The position numbers and the translations under genes are program-made. The notes beneath the pieces were generated by a model that saw only the letters and a program-made list of their open reading frames with translations, was not told where the DNA came from and did not search any database. This document shows positions 9,372-17,756 of a stretch of DNA of 64,000 nucleotides, piece by piece. Origin of the DNA: Rhodospirillaceae bacterium (GTDB taxonomy: Bacteria > Pseudomonadota > Alphaproteobacteria > Dongiales > Dongiaceae); the NCBI GenBank assembly GCA_008012315.1, contig SSEL01000009.1, forward strand, positions 277,768 through 341,767, given 5' to 3'. Position 1 is the stretch's first letter. The number at the start of each line of letters is the position of its first letter.

Positions 9372-10396
9372 TGCTCTGGTCGACCATTTTGAACGCAATC
9401 GAGACCCAGGGGCGATGCGCCCTGGTATCGGTCGTGCAGGTCGATGGCTCGTCGCCGCGCGAGGTCGGGGCACGGATGATCGTCCTGCGCGATGAGATCG
9501 CCGGCACGATCGGCGGCGGATCGCTGGAATGGCAGGCCATGGCCACGGCGCGGGACCTGCTGCCGGCGGGTGCCATGTGCCGCCAGACGGTCCATGCCTT
9601 GGGGCCGGATCTCGGCCAATGCTGCGGCGGCCGGGTCGAGCTGATGACGGAAGTCTTCGATGCGACCTCTCTCCCGGTCGTGCGGGAATTGGCCGAGCGC
9701 GAGCGCAAGGGAGCCTTCACCGTCATCGGCCGGATCGTGAGGCCCGATTTCGCCGAAACCTTCGGGCGGAAGCAGCGGCCGCTTTTGCTGTTCGGTGCGG
9801 GCCATGTCGGCCGCGCTCTGGTTTCCGCTATGGCGCCGCTGCCGTTCGACATCGCCTGGATCGATTCCCGGGCCGACATCTTTCCGGCAGAAATGCCGCC
9901 GAATGTCATGCCGCTCTGGCGCGACGATCCGGCCGGCATGCTGTCCGGCGCTGAATTCGGCAGCTTCGTCCTGGTCATGACCCATAGCCATGCGCTGGAT
10001 TTTGAGATCGTCGAATCCGCCTTGCGGGACCGCCGTTTCGCTTATGTCGGGCTGATCGGCAGTGCGACCAAACGAGCACGCTTCATCAGTCGCCTGCATG
10101 TATCCGGTGTGCCCGCCGACCGGATCGATGCCTTGACCTGCCCGATCGGCCTGCCCGGATTGCAGTCCAAAGAACCTGCCGTGATTGCAGCCGCAACGGC
10201 GGCGCAATTGCTGCTCACTGATGAAGCGCTGCATCCGGCCATGTCACGCAGCAAGACATCAGCATTGCGCGATGCCGGCTGTCAGGGAAACGGATCGCCC
10301 TTCTGTGCGCCCTGCGCCGATAAAGGAGCGGCAACGATAAAGCAGGCCGCCACCACCAGGGGAGATGCCGTGAGGGGAGATAAAGCCGTCCGATGA
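9368..10396 (+). CDS. xdhC: Xanthine dehydrogenase accessory protein (MoCo sulfurase chaperone)
   Basis: XdhC binds the molybdenum cofactor, promotes its sulfuration and inserts it into XdhB; it is not part of the mature enzyme. The N-terminal XdhC/CoxI domain (VQVDGSSPREVGARMIV, then GTIGGGSLEWQAM) is followed by a C-terminal Rossmann-type domain with FGAGHVGRALVSAM and, later, YVGLIGSATKRARF. The frame stays open far upstream, but ATG 9368, overlapping the xdhB stop as ATGA, gives the normal 342-residue protein. The last ~45 residues after the conserved core are basic and unconserved in character. Confidence 0.93.
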   Translation: MMLWSTILNAIETQGRCALVSVVQVDGSSPREVGARMIVLRDEIAGTIGGGSLEWQAMATARDLLPAGAMCRQTVHALGPDLGQCCGGRVELMTEVFDATSLPVVRELAERERKGAFTVIGRIVRPDFAETFGRKQRPLLLFGAGHVGRALVSAMAPLPFDIAWIDSRADIFPAEMPPNVMPLWRDDPAGMLSGAEFGSFVLVMTHSHALDFEIVESALRDRRFAYVGLIGSATKRARFISRLHVSGVPADRIDALTCPIGLPGLQSKEPAVIAAATAAQLLLTDEALHPAMSRSKTSALRDAGCQGNGSPFCAPCADKGAATIKQAATTRGDAVRGDKAVR

Positions 10397-11568
10397 GCCC
10401 GTTCTTTGCCGACTGGCTGAATCTGCTGATCCGGTGGGGCCATATGATTGCCGGCATTGCCTGGATCGGGACGTCATTCTATTTCGTTGCCCTCGATTTC
10501 TCGCTGAAACGTCGCCAGGCCTTGCCCCAGGGTGTCGCGGGCGAGGCCTGGGAAGTGCATGGCGGCGGCTTCTATCATGTCCAGAAATACATGGTGGCGC
10601 CGGCGCAGCTCCCCGATGATCTGATCTGGTTCAAATGGGAGGCCTACCTCACCTGGGTCACCGGGTTTCTCCTGCTGATCGTTCAATACTATCTGAACGC
10701 GACCGCCTATCTGATCGACCCCAGCGTCCTGCTCCTCGCACCCTGGCAGGCGATCCTGATCTCGGTCTCCGGGCTTGCCGCCGGTTGGGTCGTCTATGAT
10801 CTTCTCTGCCGGTCTCCGCTGGGGCAGCGGACGGGATTGCTGGCGGTGCTGGTCTTCTGCCTGATCCTCGCGGCGGCCTATGGCTTCACCCATGTCTTTT
10901 CCGGCCGCGGCGCCCTCATTCATATCGGCGCCTTCATCGGCACGATGATGGCGGCCAATGTCTTCATGGTCATCATCCCCAACCAGCGCAAGATCGTGGC
11001 GTCGCTGCTCAAAAGCGAGACGCCGGATCCACGCCTTGGCGCCATCGGCAAGCAGCGAAGCCTGCACAATACCTATCTGACCTTGCCGGTCCTGCTGATG
11101 ATGATCTCGAATCATTATCCGATGATCACCAATCATCCGCATGCTTGGATCATCGTCGGCCTGATCGTGATCGGCGGCGGCGCCTTGCGGCATTTCCTCG
11201 TTCGCCACGAGGTCGGCGATCCGCTGCGGCAGCTGGCCTGGACCTTTCCCATCATCTTTCTGGCACTCTTCGCCGCGTTGATCCTGACGGCGCCCCAGGT
11301 CAAGCAGTTCGCGGCAAATGTCTCCGACCAGGATGCACTGTCGATCACGCAGACAAGGTGCATCATGTGTCATTCATCGAAGCCGACGCAGCAAGGTTTC
11401 GCCGAAGCGCCAAAAGGCGTGAAGCTGGAAACCGTTGCCGAGTTGAAACGCTACGCGCCCTTGATCGATCTGCAGGCCGTCAAAAGCAACGCCATGCCGC
11501 TGGGTAACGTGAGTGGCATGACGGCCGACGAGCGCAGCAGGCTCGGTCAATGGATCGCACAGCAATAG
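10393..11568 (+). CDS. puuD: Membrane urate hydroxylase with fused C-terminal cytochrome c domain
   Basis: Oxidises urate to 5-hydroxyisourate at the membrane and passes electrons to the respiratory chain; this replaces soluble uricase. The N-terminal ~300 residues carry eight or so hydrophobic helices with a histidine-rich pattern (LIRWGHMIAGIAWIGTSFYF, then FTHVFSGRGALIHIGAFIG). The C-terminal ~80 residues form a mono-haem cytochrome c module: CIMCHS (CxxCH) and a probable methionine ligand in SNAMPLGN. The start codon overlaps the xdhC stop (ATGA). Family: PuuD/DUF989. Placement directly after xdhC and before uraD supports the role. Confidence 0.94.
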   Translation: MSPFFADWLNLLIRWGHMIAGIAWIGTSFYFVALDFSLKRRQALPQGVAGEAWEVHGGGFYHVQKYMVAPAQLPDDLIWFKWEAYLTWVTGFLLLIVQYYLNATAYLIDPSVLLLAPWQAILISVSGLAAGWVVYDLLCRSPLGQRTGLLAVLVFCLILAAAYGFTHVFSGRGALIHIGAFIGTMMAANVFMVIIPNQRKIVASLLKSETPDPRLGAIGKQRSLHNTYLTLPVLLMMISNHYPMITNHPHAWIIVGLIVIGGGALRHFLVRHEVGDPLRQLAWTFPIIFLALFAALILTAPQVKQFAANVSDQDALSITQTRCIMCHSSKPTQQGFAEAPKGVKLETVAELKRYAPLIDLQAVKSNAMPLGNVSGMTADERSRLGQWIAQQ

Positions 11569-11578
11569 CGGCCGGATC

Positions 11579-12076
11579 ATGAAAACGATCGATGCCATCA
11601 ATGCCATGAGCGTGGAGGATTTTGTCGCGGCCTTCGGCGATGTGGCGGAACATTCTCCGTGGATGGCGCACAAGGCCGCCGAGGCGCGCCCGTTTGCGTC
11701 GCGGGAGGCGATGGTCGCCGCTTTCGAAGCTGCATTGCGCCGATCGGACGAGGCGTCCCAGCTTGCCTTGATCCGCGCCCATCCCGATCTTGCGACACGA
11801 GCAAAGCTGACCCAGGATTCCAGTCGCGAGCAGGCCGGCGCCGGTCTGGACAGCCTGACGCCGGAGGAGTTTTCCCGCTTCACCGATTGCAACAAGGCGC
11901 ATTGGGAGAAATACGGCTTCCCCTTCATCTTTGCGGTGAAAGGCGCGACCAAGCATGACATCCTGGCGGCGTTCACGGCGCGGAACGGCAATACACCAGC
12001 CGAGGAACGTGCCGTCACGCTGGATCAGGTCTGCCGCATCTTCCGCTTCCGGATCGAAGACCGGGTGGCGCCGTGA
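11579..12076 (+). CDS. uraD: 2-oxo-4-hydroxy-4-carboxy-5-ureidoimidazoline (OHCU) decarboxylase
   Basis: Decarboxylates OHCU stereospecifically to S-allantoin. The 165-residue all-helical protein shows the family blocks FVAAFGDVAEHSPWMAHKA, IRAHPDLATRAKL (catalytic-histidine segment), the SSREQAGAGLDSL motif and KYGFPFIFAVKG. It lies 10 bases after puuD, and its stop overlaps the guaD start. Together with the hydrolase at 5211 and PuuD it completes urate to allantoin within one operon. Confidence 0.95.
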   Translation: MKTIDAINAMSVEDFVAAFGDVAEHSPWMAHKAAEARPFASREAMVAAFEAALRRSDEASQLALIRAHPDLATRAKLTQDSSREQAGAGLDSLTPEEFSRFTDCNKAHWEKYGFPFIFAVKGATKHDILAAFTARNGNTPAEERAVTLDQVCRIFRFRIEDRVAP

Positions 12077-13365
12077 TGCAGGTCATCCGGGGACAGCTCG
12101 TCAGTTTTGCTAATCCGGTGGGCCAATATTGGCATGAGGTGCGGGGTGCGCTTGTCGTCGGCCCTGACGGCCGTGTCCTCTGGCTCGGCGCCGCCGCCCG
12201 GATGCCGAATGTCTATGCAGATGCCCCGGTGAGTGATTATGGCGACTGCCTGATCCTGCCGGGCTTCATCGATGCCCATGTCCATTTTCCGCAGTACCGC
12301 CTTCTGGCCGCACCGGGCAAGGATCTGCTGGACTGGCTCCATCGCTTCACCTTTCCGGAGGAAGCGCGTTACGGCGATCCGGCCCATGCCGCCGCGACGG
12401 CACGCATTTTCATCGACCGTCTGTTTCAGCACGGCACCACCGCCGCCGCCGCATATTGTTCGGTGCACAAGACTTGCGCCGACACACTCTTTGCCGAGGC
12501 GGAACGCCGGAACATGTCGCTGGTAACCGGCAAGACCTTGATGGATCGGCTGGCGCCGGACGCGCTTTGCGACAATGCCAACAGCGATATGCGTGAGACG
12601 GTGGAACTCTATCGCCAATGGCATGGCCGCGGTCGCTTACGCTATGCAGTAACACCGCGCTTCGCGATCACCTCGAGCGAGGGGCAGCTCCAAAGATGCG
12701 GTGAGTTGATCGCCGATCTGCCGGAAGCCCTGCTTCAGACCCATTTGTCGGAAAGCCCCGGCGAACTTGCTGCGGTTCGGGAACTGTTCCCCGATGAACC
12801 GGATTACACCGCTGTCTATGACCGCTTCGGCCTGGTGACCGATCGCAGCCTGTTCGCGCATGGCATCCATTTGTCGGAACGCGAATGCCAGCGGTTGCAT
12901 GAGGCAGGATCCAGCGTCATTCACTGCCCGACCTCCAACAACTTTCTCGGCTCGGGCCTGATGCGGTTCGCCCAGTTCCGGGACAGCGCGCGGCCGATTG
13001 CCTATGGCATCGCCACGGATGTCGGCGGTGGGACCAGCTATTCGATGCTACAGACGCTGGGTGAAGCCTATAAGGTCCAGATGCTCTCCGGCTACCGGCC
13101 GACGGCGATCGAGCTTTTCCATCTGGCGACGCGCGGCAACGCCGAGCGATTGAAACTCGACCACGAGATCGGTGCGCTCGAGACGGGGAAATGGGCCGAT
13201 CTCGTGGTGCTCGATCCGCGCGCGACACCGGTTCTGGCCGATCGCGCCGATCTCTCGGAAACGCTGGAGGATACGCTCTTCGCGCTCGCGCTGCTGGGAG
13301 ATGACCGTGCCGTGCGGGCGACCTATGTTGCAGGGAGCAAGGTTCATGAACGTCTATCCGCGTGA
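12076..13365 (+). CDS. guaD: Guanine deaminase
   Basis: Zinc-dependent amidohydrolase converting guanine to xanthine and ammonia, feeding the xanthine dehydrogenase encoded upstream. It shows the amidohydrolase metal motif FIDAHVHFPQY, the substrate segment QTHLSESPGEL, SLFAHGIHLSERE, and the guanine-deaminase signature CPTSNNFLGSG followed by DVGGGTSYSML. 429 residues is normal. ATG 12076 touches the uraD stop (TGATG); GTG 12073 is also possible. Its 3' end overlaps puuE by 20 bases. Confidence 0.95.
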   Translation: MQVIRGQLVSFANPVGQYWHEVRGALVVGPDGRVLWLGAAARMPNVYADAPVSDYGDCLILPGFIDAHVHFPQYRLLAAPGKDLLDWLHRFTFPEEARYGDPAHAAATARIFIDRLFQHGTTAAAAYCSVHKTCADTLFAEAERRNMSLVTGKTLMDRLAPDALCDNANSDMRETVELYRQWHGRGRLRYAVTPRFAITSSEGQLQRCGELIADLPEALLQTHLSESPGELAAVRELFPDEPDYTAVYDRFGLVTDRSLFAHGIHLSERECQRLHEAGSSVIHCPTSNNFLGSGLMRFAQFRDSARPIAYGIATDVGGGTSYSMLQTLGEAYKVQMLSGYRPTAIELFHLATRGNAERLKLDHEIGALETGKWADLVVLDPRATPVLADRADLSETLEDTLFALALLGDDRAVRATYVAGSKVHERLSA

Positions 13366-14248
13366 TCTCAAGGGCTATGGCCGCGTGACGCCGGATCCGC
13401 ATTGGCCCGGCGAGGCCTATGTCGCGGTTCAGTTCGTGCTCAATTACGAAGAAGGCGGCGAAAACAATATCCTGCATGGCGATGCGGCTTCGGAAGCCTT
13501 TCTCTCGGAAATCGTCGGCGCCCAGGCCTGGCCGGGGCAGCGCCATTGGAACATGGAATCGATCTATGAATATGGCGCCCGCGCCGGCTTCTGGCGGCTG
13601 TGGCGCCTCTTCACGTCGCGTCACGTGCCGGTCACCGTCTATGGCGTTGCCACCGCCTTGCAGCGCTCGCCGGAGCAGGTGGCGGCCATGAAGGAGGCAA
13701 ATTGGGAGATCGCCTCGCACGGGCTCAAATGGATCGAGCACAAGGATATGCCGGCCGATGCCGAGCGCGAGCAGATCCGCGAAGCGATCCGCCTGCATCA
13801 ACAGGTGACGGGGGAGAGGCCACTCGGCTGGTATACCGGCCGCTGCTCGATGAATACGACGCGGCTGGTGATGGAAGAGGGCGGCTTCCTCTATTCATCA
13901 GATTCCTATGCCGATGATCTGCCCTACTGGATCGGCAATCCCACCGAAGGCAGGCATCTCGTCATTCCCTATACGCTCGATGCCAATGACATGCGGTTTG
14001 CGACGCCACAGGGCTTCAATGCCGGCGATCAGTTCTATGCCTATCTCAAGGATAGCTTCGACTGTCTTTATGAAGAAGGCAAGGCCGGCGCGCCGAAGAT
14101 GATGTCGGTCGGGCTTCATTGCCGCCTGATCGGCCGGCCGGGCCGCGTGCAGTCACTGGCGCGTTTCATTGATTATGTGCAGGGACATGAACGCGTCTGG
14201 CTGCCGCGCCGCATCGATATCGCGCGGCACTGGCATGCGACTTTCTAG
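13346..14248 (+). CDS. puuE: Allantoinase, polysaccharide-deacetylase-like (PuuE type)
   Basis: Hydrolyses allantoin to allantoate. It belongs to the cofactor-poor PuuE allantoinases of the polysaccharide-deacetylase fold, not to the zinc amidohydrolase AllB. Characteristic blocks: VQFVLNYEEGGENNILHGD near residue 30, SIYEYGARAGFWRL, and WEIASHGLKWIEH, followed by LGWYTGRCSMNT. The frame is open upstream inside guaD, but ATG 13346 gives the usual 300-residue protein starting MNVYPRDLKGYGR. It is the last plus-strand gene before convergent allantoicase. Confidence 0.95.
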   Translation: MNVYPRDLKGYGRVTPDPHWPGEAYVAVQFVLNYEEGGENNILHGDAASEAFLSEIVGAQAWPGQRHWNMESIYEYGARAGFWRLWRLFTSRHVPVTVYGVATALQRSPEQVAAMKEANWEIASHGLKWIEHKDMPADAEREQIREAIRLHQQVTGERPLGWYTGRCSMNTTRLVMEEGGFLYSSDSYADDLPYWIGNPTEGRHLVIPYTLDANDMRFATPQGFNAGDQFYAYLKDSFDCLYEEGKAGAPKMMSVGLHCRLIGRPGRVQSLARFIDYVQGHERVWLPRRIDIARHWHATF

Positions 14249-14254
14249 CCCTGA

Positions 14255-14275
14255 CCGGTTGGCTATGCCAGCCGG
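14255..14275. terminator. Possible bidirectional hairpin between puuE and allantoicase
   Basis: An inverted repeat with 9-base arms (CCGGTTGGC and GCCAGCCGG, one G-T type mismatch) around a TAT loop. It spans the 14-base gap between the convergent stops and the last codons of the allantoicase gene. There is no clear T-run, so termination is only likely, not shown. Confidence 0.35.
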
Positions 14276-15267
14276 CCGAAAACCCGCAGGCGTGAGATGC
14301 CGCCATCGGGATAGATGTTCAGTTTGACATGGCTGACCGCACCGAGGCCGGCAAGCGCCTCGCCGCTGAAGCTGTGGATCTGGTCGGCCTGCAGCTTCTG
14401 CTTGCCCAGCAGCTCAGGCCAGAACATGGCCTCGGTCACAATGGAGCTTTCGGTTGCCGAGGTGACGAGGGCAGCTTGCAGGGAACAGGCATCGGGATAA
14501 TTGCCCTTGTAATGGCAGGTATCGACCTCGATGCGCTCGACGATGCCCGGCGCCCCCAGCTTGACGATGATCCAGTCATTGCCGGGCTCGCGGCGGCGGC
14601 GGGTTTCCCAGCCATCGCCCATATTGACCCCGCGTCCCGTCGTCAGCAGGGTCCAGACCGAGCCGTAATGGGCGTCGTTATAGGCGAGGATGCGGCCGCC
14701 ATTATTGGCGAGCGACAATTCATGCGTCGCGCCGCGATCCTTGCTCTCCCAGGCCGGCACCGGCTCGCCATAGACCCGCAGCCGGGCGACGCCGCCATCG
14801 GGATAGATATTGAGCTTGAGATGGGTCCAGGCCCATTCATTGTTGATGGCATGGAAATGATGCGCCGAGGGGCCGAGCGAAACCGGCGCCAGGATCGGCG
14901 TCCAGATGGTCTTGTCGTCGGGATCCTCAAGGCTGACGCAGGCGTCGAGCGATGCAGCCGGCGGGTAATTGCCGGTGAAATGGCTGGTATCGATATCGGC
15001 GCCGCGAATGACGCCCTTGGTGCCGAGCTTGACGATGCAGTAATCATGGCCGCCATTGCGCCGCCGCTTTGATTCCCAGCCATCCATCCACTTGCCGTGA
15101 TCGTCATATCTGTCGGCCTGGAAGATGGCGGGCGTGTCCTGCAGCATGCGGGACTTGTCGGCGAAGAAATCGTCGGTGGCGTAAAGCGCCTTCGCCCCCA
15201 ACCGTGCGGAAGCGAGATTGATGGCATTGATGGCAAAGGCAGGCAAATCGCTTGTCGTCGCTACCAT
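14263..15267 (-). CDS. alc: Allantoicase
   Basis: Hydrolyses allantoate to ureidoglycolate and urea. The 334-residue protein has the two tandem allantoicase repeats, each with a DGWESKRRR- or DGWETRRRR-like block, an (I/V)VKLG block and a cysteine- or serine-containing GNYP segment (TSHFTGNYPPAAS and TCHYKGNYPDACS). Each repeat ends in a KLNIYPDGG(I/V)(A/S)RLRV strand. It is transcribed against the rest of the purine operon and divergently from the DUF1989 gene, so it has its own promoter in 15268-15435. Confidence 0.96.
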   Translation of the reverse strand: MVATTSDLPAFAINAINLASARLGAKALYATDDFFADKSRMLQDTPAIFQADRYDDHGKWMDGWESKRRRNGGHDYCIVKLGTKGVIRGADIDTSHFTGNYPPAASLDACVSLEDPDDKTIWTPILAPVSLGPSAHHFHAINNEWAWTHLKLNIYPDGGVARLRVYGEPVPAWESKDRGATHELSLANNGGRILAYNDAHYGSVWTLLTTGRGVNMGDGWETRRRREPGNDWIIVKLGAPGIVERIEVDTCHYKGNYPDACSLQAALVTSATESSIVTEAMFWPELLGKQKLQADQIHSFSGEALAGLGAVSHVKLNIYPDGGISRLRVFGRLA

Positions 15268-15435
15268 GGTCCAACCACCGTCATTGATCGTCGATTGAAG
15301 GTAGCAGGGGCCGGTACTTTGTCAAATCCCCGCTGCGTCGCCACGGCACGTCAAGCTGCGGCGATCTTGTGGCGGCGAAGCGACTATGCTTTGTTCCTTC
15401 CGGATATGTCGCAATCAGGGACGATGGAGGAAATG

Positions 15436-16038
15436 ATGACGGCCCATAAGGAAGAACTGGTGACGATCCCCGCGCGCAAGGGCAAGGCGGCGCGGATGGC
15501 CAAGGGCGGACGCGTCAAGGTGATCAACACCCATGGCAAGCAGGTGATCGATACCTGGGCCTTCAATGCGGCCGATGTCCGGGAATTCATGTCGATGGAG
15601 CACAGCCGCGCGCATCTGCTGAAGGTCATTCCCGCGGTCGGCGATGCCATGCTGACCAATCATCGCCGCCCGATCCTGACCATCGTCGAGGATACGACGC
15701 CGGGCATCCACGATACGCTGATCGCCGCTTGCGACAGCCATCGCTACAAGCTGCTGGGCGTCGAGGGCTATCATGAAAGCTGCACGGAGAATCTCGCTTT
15801 GGCGATGCGGGAGATCGGATCGGAGGCACCGGAGACGCCGAGCCCGCTCAATCTCTTCATGAATATTCCGGTGGCGGCGGATGGTTCGCTGTCCTTCCAG
15901 GCGCCGGTCAGCAGCGCCGGCCAGTACATCACCCTGCAGGCGGAGATGGATCTCATCATCGTCTTCTCTGCCTGCCCGCAGGACATCATCCCGGTCAACG
16001 ACTTGATGCCGACCGAGGCGCATTTCGCGATCCTGTGA
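15436..16038 (+). CDS. DUF1989 / urea carboxylase-associated family protein
   Basis: About 200 residues, matching the DUF1989 family by RVKVINTHGKQVIDTWAF, the FMSMEHSRAHLLKVIPAVGD block, RPILTIVEDTTPGIHDTL, and CSDS-like/ CQD-type segments (ACDSHRYKLLG, ESCTENL). Proteins of this family are repeatedly found with urea carboxylase and related nitrogen catabolism; their reaction is not firmly known. Here it follows allantoicase, which releases urea, so a role in urea or ureido-compound use is inferred. GGAGG at 15426-15430 favours ATG 15436; in-frame ATGs at 15406, 15424 and 15433 exist. Confidence 0.85.
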   Translation: MTAHKEELVTIPARKGKAARMAKGGRVKVINTHGKQVIDTWAFNAADVREFMSMEHSRAHLLKVIPAVGDAMLTNHRRPILTIVEDTTPGIHDTLIAACDSHRYKLLGVEGYHESCTENLALAMREIGSEAPETPSPLNLFMNIPVAADGSLSFQAPVSSAGQYITLQAEMDLIIVFSACPQDIIPVNDLMPTEAHFAIL

Positions 16039-16057
16039 AACTGATAACCGGCAGGTG

Positions 16058-16086
16058 AAAAGGCCCGGCAATTTGCCGGGCCTTTT
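16058..16086. terminator. Strong bidirectional intrinsic terminator
   Basis: Perfect 12-base inverted repeat, AAAAGGCCCGGC and GCCGGGCCTTTT, with loop AATTT. The arms begin with A4 and end with T4, so it works on either strand. It lies 19 bases after the DUF1989 stop and 25 bases beyond the stop of the convergent membrane hydroxylase gene, closing the purine island. Confidence 0.92.
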
Positions 16087-16111
16087 GCTTGGCAGTATGC
16101 CTGACCTGCGA

Positions 16112-16915
16112 TCAGGCGCTCGCGGCGGCTTTCGGCGGCGCGGCGCGGACCGGCGTGCGCGAGGTCTTGCGCATGTCGGTGCGGATGAAGCGCGTTTCAT
16201 AGCCGTTGAGCAGATGCCCGATCAGGCCGCGCCTGAGGTCCGAGGTGCCGAACAGCCAATCGGCGATCGGGAAGGTCAGGTTCATATTGCGCTCCATCAT
16301 GATCGACTGGTCGTGATGGGCGGTGTGATGCCGGCGGATGGTATTGACGAAGGGGCAGTGCCGGACGAACCAATTCTCATCGACGTGACAGCAGAAATGC
16401 ATGAACTCATAGGTGAGATACATGCCGGTTGTCGTGCACATCACGAGCCAGCCGACCGCCGGTGTCAGCAGCCAGCCGAGAATGGCGGCCCCCGGTATCG
16501 ACATCAGGATGAAGATCACCAAGGCATAAGGCGGGAAGAAGGTGACGCGCCAATCCTTGTCATCGCGAAATCGCATCTCGGTTTCGGTGAAGAACTGGTG
16601 ATGCATCAGGGTGTGGCGGGTATAGATTGCCTTCATGCCGGGGAATTTCAGCGGCCGGTGCATCACATGGCGATGCAGGAACCATTCGAAGAAATTGCAC
16701 AGCAGGAAGACGACGGGCACGGTCAGCCATTCCCACCAGGCGATGGGCCGGTCCAGCGACCGGAGATTGGTGACATAGACATACATCGCCGTCAGGCCGA
16801 TCGCGTAGATCACCGCGACATGCAGCCAGCCATTATACCAGCCGGCAATGCGGATCCGGTATTGTTCCCGGTAATTCCGCTGACGGTCGCTCATAGGTGA
16901 GTTGGTAATATCCAT
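16112..16915 (-). CDS. Membrane fatty-acid hydroxylase / sterol desaturase family protein
   Basis: A di-iron membrane oxygenase of the sterol desaturase superfamily. The histidine boxes are all present: FLHRHVMH (HxxxH), RHTLMHHQF (HxxxHH), and RRHHTAHHD late in the protein. At least four hydrophobic helices surround them (for example LHVAVIYAIGLTAMYVYV and WWEWLTVPVVFLLCNFF). Start 16915 (MDITNSP) has AGGAG about 9 bases upstream; the ATG at 16924 would sit directly on the AGGAG. 267 residues. The hydroxylated lipid is unknown. It is downstream of the DUF6166-like gene in one minus-strand unit with an operator-like site in front. Confidence 0.85.
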   Translation of the reverse strand: MDITNSPMSDRQRNYREQYRIRIAGWYNGWLHVAVIYAIGLTAMYVYVTNLRSLDRPIAWWEWLTVPVVFLLCNFFEWFLHRHVMHRPLKFPGMKAIYTRHTLMHHQFFTETEMRFRDDKDWRVTFFPPYALVIFILMSIPGAAILGWLLTPAVGWLVMCTTTGMYLTYEFMHFCCHVDENWFVRHCPFVNTIRRHHTAHHDQSIMMERNMNLTFPIADWLFGTSDLRRGLIGHLLNGYETRFIRTDMRKTSRTPVRAAPPKAAASA

Positions 16916-16935
16916 GGCTTTCATCTCCTGTCTGT

Positions 16936-17235
16936 TCAGGCGCGGCCGAGTTGCGTGAGGGCGGCATCGAGATCGGCGGAGGTCATCTCCCATTCATTGC
17001 CGAAATTGGCCACCACGATGCGCATGAAGGGGGTGCAGAACTGCAGCGCCGCGCGGTCGTCGCCGAGATGATCGGCCAGCAGCGCCAAGGCGAGCTGGGC
17101 CGGCTCGCCGCCCTCATAGCTCCATTCGAACCCCTGATCCGAAAATGCCTTCAGATCGGTTCGTTGGGGCAGGGGACGGCCGTCCACCGTCACCTGGACG
17201 CCGTCGATCGTGCGGTCGCCGTGATATCGCCTCAT
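16936..17235 (-). CDS. DUF6166-like small protein
   Basis: 99 residues: a short N-terminal strand region (RYHGDRTIDGVQVTVDGRPL), then GFEWSYEGGEPAQLALALLADHLGDD, and a C-terminal helical part. This matches my memory of the DUF6166 family, whose signature is an aromatic-glycine stretch followed by PAQLALALL. Function unknown; no membrane segments or signal. It is the promoter-proximal gene of the unit with the membrane hydroxylase (20 bases apart) and starts about 75 bases downstream of the palindrome at 17310-17332. Confidence 0.75.
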   Translation of the reverse strand: MRRYHGDRTIDGVQVTVDGRPLPQRTDLKAFSDQGFEWSYEGGEPAQLALALLADHLGDDRAALQFCTPFMRIVVANFGNEWEMTSADLDAALTQLGRA

Positions 17236-17309
17236 CTCCGCCCTCGTTCTTCCTGCTTGGCGTTTCTTCCCGGTTCGTGGCCAACGAGATTGCTCCTCGT
17301 TCCACTATC

Positions 17310-17332
17310 TGATATATCACTAATATATATCA
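17310..17332. promoter_or_regulatory. AT-rich palindromic operator candidate, site 1
   Basis: Arms TGATATAT (17310-17317) and ATATATCA (17325-17332) form a perfect inverted repeat across CACTAAT. The core ATATCACT-A/G-ATAT recurs almost unchanged at 18908-18928 in front of the MFS gene. It lies between the minus-strand DUF6166-like gene and the plus-strand small membrane gene, and in AT-rich sequence that stands out from the GC-rich surroundings. Likely target of the GntR regulator at 18037. Confidence 0.65.
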
Positions 17333-17358
17333 AGATTCGACGCTACAGGAAAACGCAA

Positions 17359-17742
17359 TTGCCCGTGATCTCGGCATCGACGATCTGGATCAGCCTGGCC
17401 TATGGCTGGGCGGTTTTCTGCGCCGCGGGCATCGCCATCCAGGCAAGCGGCTATTTCCCCCGCCGGGCCCGGCCGCGCCTCTTGCGAGGGCGGGTGGATG
17501 AGCTGCTGATCCTGCTGCTTATCCTTTGCGGCTTCGCGCTTCTCTTGCTGGCCTTCCGGACGGCCTTTCAGTTGCTATCCTGGCCGGTTGCGGTGATCGC
17601 CGGCGGCCTCGCCATCCTGGCCGCACCGCTGCTCTGGCAGATCCTGCCGCGCGACCTGCTCGACAGGCGGGCGGGCATCGTCGCCGTCGCTGCGGTCGCG
17701 GCGGGAACCGCTCAGGGCTTGGCTTTGCTGCAACGGCCTTAA
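17359..17742 (+). CDS. Small integral membrane protein, unknown function
   Basis: About 127 residues with three to four hydrophobic helices (IWISLAYGWAVFCAAGIAI; LLILLLILCGFALLLLAF; WPVAVIAGGLAILAAPLLW; GIVAVAAVAAGTAQGLALL). I do not recognise a family. The frame is open far upstream over the opposite-strand genes; TTG 17359 is preferred because AGGA ends 8 bases before it, and GTG 17365 is an alternative. It is divergent from the DUF6166-like gene across operator site 1 and is followed 14 bases later by another small membrane gene. Confidence 0.55.
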   Translation: MPVISASTIWISLAYGWAVFCAAGIAIQASGYFPRRARPRLLRGRVDELLILLLILCGFALLLLAFRTAFQLLSWPVAVIAGGLAILAAPLLWQILPRDLLDRRAGIVAVAAVAAGTAQGLALLQRP

Positions 17743-17756
17743 CAACGGAGAAACCC

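Noticed and set aside
7977..9473. Minus-strand frame of 498 codons in xdhB
   Set aside because: Antisense of a strongly supported xanthine dehydrogenase gene; no ribosome site and no family resemblance.
16055..16900. Plus-strand frame of 281 codons over the hydroxylase gene
   Set aside because: Antisense to histidine-box motifs that are clearly real; composition typical of shadow frames.
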